From the NCBI GenBank assembly GCA_002687255.1, contig NYZR01000037.1, positions 1 through 8,423 of the forward strand: a stretch of 8,423 nt of DNA. Direction: 5' to 3'. Positions 4,179-8,423 of this stretch are shown here, piece after piece (the stretch's first letter is position 1; the number at the start of each line of letters is the position of its first letter). Origin of the DNA: Candidatus Pacearchaeota archaeon. GTDB taxonomy: Archaea > Nanobdellota > Nanobdellia > Pacearchaeales > GW2011-AR1. The translations under genes were made by a program, and so were the position numbers. The notes below the pieces were generated by a model. The model did no database searches. It saw only the letters and a program-made list of their open reading frames with translations, and was not told where the DNA came from.

Positions 4179-4439
4179 TTAGGTTTTGAGTAGTGCAATA
4201 ACAATGAGCAGGACCGTGAATAGTGCTGATATGAAAATACCTGCTCCCCTGTTATTGTTTGATATTTTCTCAACATCCCTGATCCTGTTGTTCTGGATTG
4301 CAAGGAGGTTGTCTATACTGTTAAGTCTTTGCATGTATTGATCATGGTGCAGGTCAATTTTCTCATCAATAGCCTTAAGCCTTACACCTTGTGCAACGGT
4401 CTGTTTTTCCATATCAAAGGATGAAGGCTGTTTTTTCAT
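4179..4439 (-). CDS. Small tail-anchored coiled-coil protein, holin/XhlA-like
   Basis: The 86-residue protein has a charged, helical region at about 10-60 with heptad-like hydrophobics (I-D-E-K-I-D-L, L-N-S-I-D-N-L-L). A single transmembrane segment follows at about 66-84 (A-G-I-F-I-S-A-L-F-T-V-L-L-I-V-I-A-L-L) and a two-residue tail. This layout matches XhlA-type haemolysin/holin-associated proteins, which help holins act at the cytoplasmic membrane. No sequence-level family match can be claimed. Its ATG overlaps the previous stop as ATGA, indicating coupled translation; AAGGT about 10 bases upstream may assist. Together with the N-anchored protein at 4749 it gives the cluster two membrane proteins of opposite arrangement. 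Confidence 0.75.
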   Translation of the reverse strand: MKKQPSSFDMEKQTVAQGVRLKAIDEKIDLHHDQYMQRLNSIDNLLAIQNNRIRDVEKISNNNRGAGIFISALFTVLLIVIALLKT

Positions 4440-4624
4440 GCTGATGCTACCTTATCCAAAAGGTCTCCTTTTGTATCTCCAGAATTGTAGACCATATCAT
4501 GCCTGTCCATGTATTCCTTGATCTGGGCTTTAGTCCACTTGTCGTTTGGCTTTGCCTCAAACCTCAATGGTTTTCCTGTATCTTCAATCACAATCAAATT
4601 ATGTTTTTCAATTATACCAACCAT
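4436..4624 (-). CDS. Small HeH/SAP-like helical-domain protein
   Basis: The 62-residue protein has an N-terminal strand-rich part (I-I-E-K-H-N-L-I-V-I-E-D) and a C-terminal helix-extended-helix pattern: W30-T-K-A-Q-I-K-E-Y-M-D, then N-S-G-D-T-K-G-D-L-L-D-K-V at 47-59. The HeH/LEM/SAP group of short domains follows this plan (a helix beginning with a hydrophobic and a Lys, a turn with Gly or Ser, and a second helix with K-x-x-L-L). They bind DNA or proteins and are frequent in phage structural genes. Here it sits inside the lysis cluster, 5 bases after the 40-residue gene, with AAAGGA 9 bases before the ATG. Its job is unknown. Confidence 0.7.
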   Translation of the reverse strand: MVGIIEKHNLIVIEDTGKPLRFEAKPNDKWTKAQIKEYMDRHDMVYNSGDTKGDLLDKVASA

Positions 4625-4629
4625 AAATA

Positions 4630-4752
4630 TTATCCTTTATTTTTGTAATAATTATCAACCCAACACTTACCACAATACATCAGACCAAGCCAGATTGAAA
4701 TTTCTATGACTTCCAAGTATCCAAGATCATTCAATATGCCAAGATCATTCAC
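4630..4752 (-). CDS. 40-residue microgene with CxxC motif, GTG start
   Basis: A frame of 40 codons starts at GTG 4752-4750, overlapping the stop of the upstream membrane-protein gene as GTGA, and ends at TAA 4632-4630. It begins with a near-tandem repeat N-D-L-G-I-L / N-D-L-G-Y-L, continues through a hydrophobic stretch (I-E-I-S-I-W-L-G-L-M-Y), and then C-G-K-C-W, a CxxC that might bind metal or form a disulfide. It ends with a polar, Tyr/Lys-rich tail. It fills an otherwise unexplained 124-base gap in a tight operon, and coupling to the upstream stop can replace a good ribosome site. No family is recognised. A short membrane-associated lysis accessory is possible. Confidence 0.6.
   Translation of the reverse strand: MNDLGILNDLGYLEVIEISIWLGLMYCGKCWVDNYYKNKG
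4721..4751. repeat. 13-base direct repeat, 18-base period
   Basis: CCAAGATCATTCA occurs at 4721-4733 and again at 4739-4751. The period is a whole number of codons, so it encodes the N-D-L-G repeat at the start of the 40-residue microgene. This looks like a recent in-frame duplication. Confidence 0.85.
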
Positions 4753-5051
4753 CGCTTTTCACACCTGCCTTTCAAAAAATTGACATCATCTGTGAGACCA
4801 TTGATCTGTTCCAGTGTCTTGTCATGCCTTCTGTCTGCTTTGTCATCAGACGTGTTCCACCTGTCAATCAACTTCACCACTATCCCATGCACCCCATCCT
4901 GTACAGATTCCATCTTGTGGATTGACTGCTTGATCTCCTCCAGATCATCAGTCTGTTCATTCTGGCTTTTCATCAGGTTCATGATCATGTAGCAAAAGAG
5001 GATAACAACAACTCCCAACACCCCATATTCCGCATAGAGTTCTAATGGCAT
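4749..5051 (-). CDS. BhlA/UviB-like putative holin
   Basis: The 100-residue protein has one N-terminal membrane segment (about 8-27: Y-G-V-L-G-V-V-V-I-L-F-C-Y-M-I-M), followed by a charged, coiled-coil-prone domain (K-S-Q-N-E-Q-T-D-D-L-E-E-I-K-Q-S-I) that continues to the end. Small phage proteins of the BhlA/UviB type share this plan, and some act as holins that release endolysin. The match is architectural, so the call is tentative. It starts 3 bases after the endolysin gene ends; GGAAC is the only ribosome-like sequence, so translation may depend on coupling. Its stop overlaps the next start (GTGA). Immediate proximity to an endolysin lacking any export signal strongly suggests a lysis role. 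Confidence 0.7.
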   Translation of the reverse strand: MPLELYAEYGVLGVVVILFCYMIMNLMKSQNEQTDDLEEIKQSIHKMESVQDGVHGIVVKLIDRWNTSDDKADRRHDKTLEQINGLTDDVNFLKGRCEKR

Positions 5052-5054
5052 TTA

Positions 5055-5570
5055 TCATAGTTCCATTTTAGATACTGCTCTCCTGAACCACCCAAACCAG
5101 AACTTCATCTGTGTTGGTTTGTTCAAGACCAGTTTTGCGTAGTGCAGGACATTGAATGCAACAAGCCTGTCCACCTCAAGGTGTTCACATGCCCCTGCTG
5201 TCATCCTGCCAATGTATCCATCCATTGAAATCAGGCTGTCCTTTTTCCCTTTGTTCTTGCTGTTGGTTGCCTCCTGCAGAATTTTGACCCCTCTCCTGCC
5301 TTTGTTGACCACCATGTCAAAGGTTATGCCCTGCAGGTGGACTGGCAACATTTCGATCTTGTATTTCTGCCAGTAATATTCCCAGTAGATTTTGATGGCA
5401 TCTGCCTTGGTCAGGTCCAGTATGTTGGTCTCTGGGAATGATCTCTTGGAAATACCAAACTTGGTTTCCCCTCCTGCATCATTTGGATCATTAACATATC
5501 CACCCTCATGCTCCAACACTTTCTCAACCTGTCTCATAAAGATTTTAGAGTATGTGAGATCAGTGTTCAT
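5055..5570 (-). CDS. Endolysin, glycoside hydrolase 108-type muramidase
   Basis: The 171-residue protein shows the GH108 signature near its start: L-E-H-E22-G-G-Y-V-N-D-P, then D31-A-G-G-E-T-K-F-G-I-S to residue 41, with Glu22 as the likely catalytic acid. Later, Y-W-E-Y-Y-W at 62-67 is also typical. The C-terminal part contains D117-G-Y-I-G-R and a helical region like the peptidoglycan-binding domain that usually follows. GH108 enzymes cleave the N-acetylmuramic acid to N-acetylglucosamine bond of cell-wall peptidoglycan. There is no signal peptide or anchor, so release needs a holin; candidates follow at once. The ATG comes directly after the upstream TAG, with no Shine-Dalgarno visible, so initiation probably depends on coupling. 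The length is normal for a two-domain phage lysozyme. Confidence 0.92.
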   Translation of the reverse strand: MNTDLTYSKIFMRQVEKVLEHEGGYVNDPNDAGGETKFGISKRSFPETNILDLTKADAIKIYWEYYWQKYKIEMLPVHLQGITFDMVVNKGRRGVKILQEATNSKNKGKKDSLISMDGYIGRMTAGACEHLEVDRLVAFNVLHYAKLVLNKPTQMKFWFGWFRRAVSKMEL

Positions 5571-5831
5571 CTATTCAGGTGGGTTTGCTACCGCCTCAAT
5601 CTTTGCCAAGTCTGCCTCAAGTTCTGCTTTCCTCGCCTCTTGTTGAGCAAGATTGTTGTCAATCATTTCAATCTCCTGCTCAATCTGCCTGTAGGTCAAA
5701 TTACTTTTGACCTTTGCAGGTGTGTGTTCCCTTTCAACCTGTGCATCTTTCCATGCATCTGCAGGTGGATCAGGCATTGCAGGTGCAGGTGTAGATTCTA
5801 CCTCAACCAATTTGAATTTGTCAACTGCCAT
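5571..5831 (-). CDS. Small coiled-coil protein between fibre and endolysin
   Basis: The 86-residue product has a Pro/Ala-rich linker near residues 13-24 (T-P-A-P-A-M-P-D-P-P-A) and a strongly charged helix at about 45-82 with heptad spacing (Y-R-Q-I-E-Q-E-I-E-M-I, E-A-R-K-A-E-L-E-A-D-L). It should form a coiled coil. No family or membrane segment is recognised. It starts 47 bases after the fibre gene and has the strong AAAAAAGGAGAAC ribosome site, and it may head the lysis operon. Candidate roles are a fibre-associated assembly factor, a minor structural protein or a lysis accessory. The frame is well supported; its role is unknown. Confidence 0.75.
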   Translation of the reverse strand: MAVDKFKLVEVESTPAPAMPDPPADAWKDAQVEREHTPAKVKSNLTYRQIEQEIEMIDNNLAQQEARKAELEADLAKIEAVANPPE

Positions 5832-5878
5832 GATGTTCTCCTTTTTTGTTTGTGTTTGTTATTCATAGGTTTAATTTA

Positions 5879-8423
5879 TTATGTTTGCTGAACTTGGTAA
5901 TCAATCAGTAAACCATTTTTGAATGTTAATTCGTGTGCATCTCCCCTGTCATCTACAATTGCCACCATCTGTTGTCCTTCGCAAGTTATCCCTGCTGAAC
6001 CATCTGCTGATAAGTAATCCCCTTTTGTCTGTATATCTCCCACTGCCTGTACATCACCATTAAACGTGGCATCACCTGCCGTGTCTAAGGAAAAGTCACT
6101 GGTAGAGTTGTTGGTTCTCTTGATAATGAAATACCCATATTCTGCTGATGGTGCATTGTCCATGCCAATTTTCCACTTTTCAGTTCCTGCCCTCTTAAAC
6201 GATACAGAACACTCAAGAGAATTGCTTGACCCTGCATCTATATCCATAATTGAATGCATGGAACTATCTATTATAAATTGCGGATAAGACCCAACAGATT
6301 TGATTTGACCAGAAAATGTGCCACTCGTTCCTGTCAATGCACCTACTTGTATAGCATAAGTTGTATTAATATCACCGCTCCACTGACCTTGAGTATTCCA
6401 TAGAGGAACTGAATCTGCCTGATTCCATGAACCAGTGCTGTTGCTTGATGCGTACCACCTTGCACCATAGGTTGCGTTGTTACATAATACAAATAATGAG
6501 TTATAAGTATTTGATGATTGATGTACCCAAGTTGAACCATCATAATAAATACCAGTCCCCATATATATGTTTTCATTGTGTGGCAACACACTCCAAACAT
6601 TAGTATGATTACTCGCACCAGCTTGAACTGCAATTGCAGAGTTTCCAAGATCACCAGTTGTAATACTTAAACATTTATCTCTTGTCCCAATAGCAGACCC
6701 TAAATTCAATGCACCAGAAAATGTGCCAGTCCCATTTACATCCAAGTCCCCCTGCATAGAGAAATCTCCAGTCAGGGTGGAGTTACCATCAGCGTTAAAT
6801 CCCTCACCCAGTTCTGCAAATCCTGAAATATCTAAATCACCATATCCTTGAATCGCTTTGGTTGGTTTTATCTGGAAACATAGGTCTCCCGTTGTGTTGG
6901 TTGTGCCTCCAGTCACAGCACCATCTTTGCAATGAAATTCAATGCCGTGTCCATATCCTTTCATCCTCATGTCTGCAAATCCTGCACTACCATGTGAGTT
7001 GGCAACCTCCCATGCATTACCTGTGCCAATCTTTGATTTTGTGTTAAATCCTATATGAGCATAGTGACCAGATTTTGTGCTTCCATAAAAACCATATCCC
7101 ATGACTTGGTAGTTCACACCATCTGCATTGTTTAGGAGAAAATTTTGTCCAGTGAATGACCCAGTGGTCCCAGAGACCGCACCTGCAGAGATGTCACCGA
7201 AATTGGCTCCAGTGATGTTCCCACTCCCCCCACTTCCAAAGGTCACACCATTGATCACAACATGCTCACCTGATTGGTAATCAGAACCAATAGTCAAATC
7301 ACTGCCCTGTGGTGCTTGTAATGATGGAGAAGATATTGTCCCTGCAAAAGTGGTGACATTGCTTTCTGATGTAATTTCCATGACATCCACCCAATCTTCT
7401 GCAGATGGGTCCCAACAATTAATTGCAAAATCATTTCCAGAATTAGGTGCATATAGTCTGATAGAACCACCACCTGAATTTGTGGCAGAGTTGGAGCCAA
7501 GTTTTAGATACCCTGAAACTCCAATGTCCCCAGACACTCCAACTGCAGGACCACTTGTTCCTGAATGACCCACTGCAATCTTTGATGATGCAGTCACTTG
7601 CCCTGCAATTGTTGCTATAGATTCACAATTTATTGAACCAGTGAAATTTGTAGTTCCAGCCACAGCAAGGTTTTTACTTTGTGTAAAATTTCCATCCTTG
7701 TCCCAATAACAAGCCAAATTTGTATTTGTACCTAAACCGCCACTTGCCCCAAGGTCTGGCATGTCAGTTGTTGAAGAGCCATACAGAAGAGCAAATCTTG
7801 GTCCACCGCCACCACCCATGTTGTATCCATTTGTCAATGCGAATTGTCTTGCATTTCCTGTCCAACTTCCTGTTGCATAAAAATGTAAAAACCCAACATT
7901 TGCCAGTCTTGTGTAAACACTCTGATCAGGGTATTCTATACTGTAGCCACGGATACTGACAACATCGTAGGGTTGAGCATCTCCAACCCCATTGCCTGTT
8001 GCACCATGACCCAGTTGTATTATCTTCCTTGTGCTTTCTCTTTTAGGTTCTATTTTAAGAGTACCCGCATCAGTTGTAAGATTACCATCACATGTAATAG
8101 TACCTGATGAGTAAACATTCCCAGCAAATGTGGCTGATTGGTCACCGCCATCTAATAACAATACATTAGATGCTCCTGCATAGAGTGAAATATTGTGGTC
8201 GTTTGAAGAACCTATTCTGAATGTATTTCCACTATGAGATGCAAAATACTGTCCATTTAATTCTAAATAATCAGTATAAAATCCATCTGCTGTAACATTC
8301 CCAGAAAATGTGGCGTTTTGGGATGAATCAAGCGTAAGGGCAAGAGTCGTACCGCCTGTCTTAAAATAAAGATGTCCATCTCTATGGTTATGTACCATGG
8401 CTTTAGTTGATGCGTCATTCTGA
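5879..8423 (-). CDS. Fibre-like phage structural protein, partial (N-terminus outside window)
   Basis: The frame stays open to the right edge: 847 residues are visible, and the ATG at 8398 has no ribosome site and lies inside continuous coding sequence, so the start is outside. The protein is rich in Gly, Ser, Thr, Asn and Asp and built of loosely repeated beta-rich units. Recurring short strands are N-A-T-F-S-G-N-V, S-A-T-F-A-G-N-V, T-F-S-G-Q-I and D-A-T-F-N-G-D-V, often after a longer unit with hydrophobic, alternating residues. Such repeats are typical of tail fibre and similar host-contact proteins of marine-type phages. It ends E-L-T-F-K-N-G-L-L-I-D-Y-Q-V-Q-Q-T with no visible intramolecular chaperone domain. 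No collagen G-x-y runs are seen. It probably forms trimers and binds the host surface, which is inference from composition. Confidence 0.85.
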   Translation of the reverse strand, partial: QNDASTKAMVHNHRDGHLYFKTGGTTLALTLDSSQNATFSGNVTADGFYTDYLELNGQYFASHSGNTFRIGSSNDHNISLYAGASNVLLLDGGDQSATFAGNVYSSGTITCDGNLTTDAGTLKIEPKRESTRKIIQLGHGATGNGVGDAQPYDVVSIRGYSIEYPDQSVYTRLANVGFLHFYATGSWTGNARQFALTNGYNMGGGGGPRFALLYGSSTTDMPDLGASGGLGTNTNLACYWDKDGNFTQSKNLAVAGTTNFTGSINCESIATIAGQVTASSKIAVGHSGTSGPAVGVSGDIGVSGYLKLGSNSATNSGGGSIRLYAPNSGNDFAINCWDPSAEDWVDVMEITSESNVTTFAGTISSPSLQAPQGSDLTIGSDYQSGEHVVINGVTFGSGGSGNITGANFGDISAGAVSGTTGSFTGQNFLLNNADGVNYQVMGYGFYGSTKSGHYAHIGFNTKSKIGTGNAWEVANSHGSAGFADMRMKGYGHGIEFHCKDGAVTGGTTNTTGDLCFQIKPTKAIQGYGDLDISGFAELGEGFNADGNSTLTGDFSMQGDLDVNGTGTFSGALNLGSAIGTRDKCLSITTGDLGNSAIAVQAGASNHTNVWSVLPHNENIYMGTGIYYDGSTWVHQSSNTYNSLFVLCNNATYGARWYASSNSTGSWNQADSVPLWNTQGQWSGDINTTYAIQVGALTGTSGTFSGQIKSVGSYPQFIIDSSMHSIMDIDAGSSNSLECSVSFKRAGTEKWKIGMDNAPSAEYGYFIIKRTNNSTSDFSLDTAGDATFNGDVQAVGDIQTKGDYLSADGSAGITCEGQQMVAIVDDRGDAHELTFKNGLLIDYQVQQT

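Noticed and set aside
8396..8398. ATG at 8398 as the start of the fibre gene
   Set aside because: The frame continues open to the window edge, with fibre-like residues upstream and no ribosome site before the ATG.
1..8423. tRNA genes, CRISPR arrays, insertion sequences or attachment sites
   Set aside because: No cloverleaf, no regularly spaced repeat array, no transposase or integrase and no terminal repeats were seen; the repeats present are short control-region or in-gene duplications.

Overview
The window looks like part of a tailed double-stranded DNA bacteriophage genome, AT-rich and probably lytic. It carries a long, repetitive, fibre-like structural gene that runs off the right edge. 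After it comes a tightly packed lysis cluster with a recognisable GH108-type endolysin, and then a group of small accessory and regulatory genes. There are no bacterial housekeeping genes, rRNAs or tRNAs. A marine or aquatic host is plausible from the style of the fibre and the small genes, but that is inference. The host must use a strong AGGAG-type Shine-Dalgarno, because most genes that head a transcription unit carry a near-identical AAAAGGAGACTGA-like ribosome site.

Layout from right to left, which is the direction of transcription for nearly everything. Positions 8423-5879 hold the 3' part of a fibre gene. Positions 5831-4015 hold an operon-like run of seven genes with gaps or overlaps of only a few bases: a coiled-coil protein, the endolysin, a BhlA-like small membrane protein, a 40-residue microgene, a HeH/SAP-like helical protein, a coiled-coil protein with a C-terminal anchor, and a 49-residue protein. 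The order suggests that tail, endolysin and holin-like functions are expressed together late in infection. Position 3859 is a bidirectional terminator where this operon meets the only rightward gene (3623-3838).

The centre, 2342-3888, is unusual. The leftward DUF932-like gene (2396-3151) and the small rightward gene (3623-3838) diverge from a 471-base non-coding region. They carry matching promoter-like boxes, an identical 25-base leader/ribosome site, and homologous terminators in mirror image. Left of this is a gene for a ribbon-helix-helix-like protein, then a 155-base AT-rich gap. That gap holds two perfect DnaA boxes (TTATCCACA) 22 bases apart, plus two weaker ones that all fall on an 11-base grid. 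It is the best candidate in the window for a replication origin or DnaA-responsive site. A ParB-like-fold protein with a hydrophobic C-terminal tail lies on its other side.

The left end (1-1217) has an unrecognised 151-residue gene preceded by a 10-bp-arm palindrome that abuts its ribosome site, a HAD-family hydrolase, and the start of a small cysteine-containing protein cut by the window edge. A non-coding element of about 33-47 bases upstream of the 1217 gene recurs upstream of the rightward gene, in the same sense relative to each, which suggests shared regulation.
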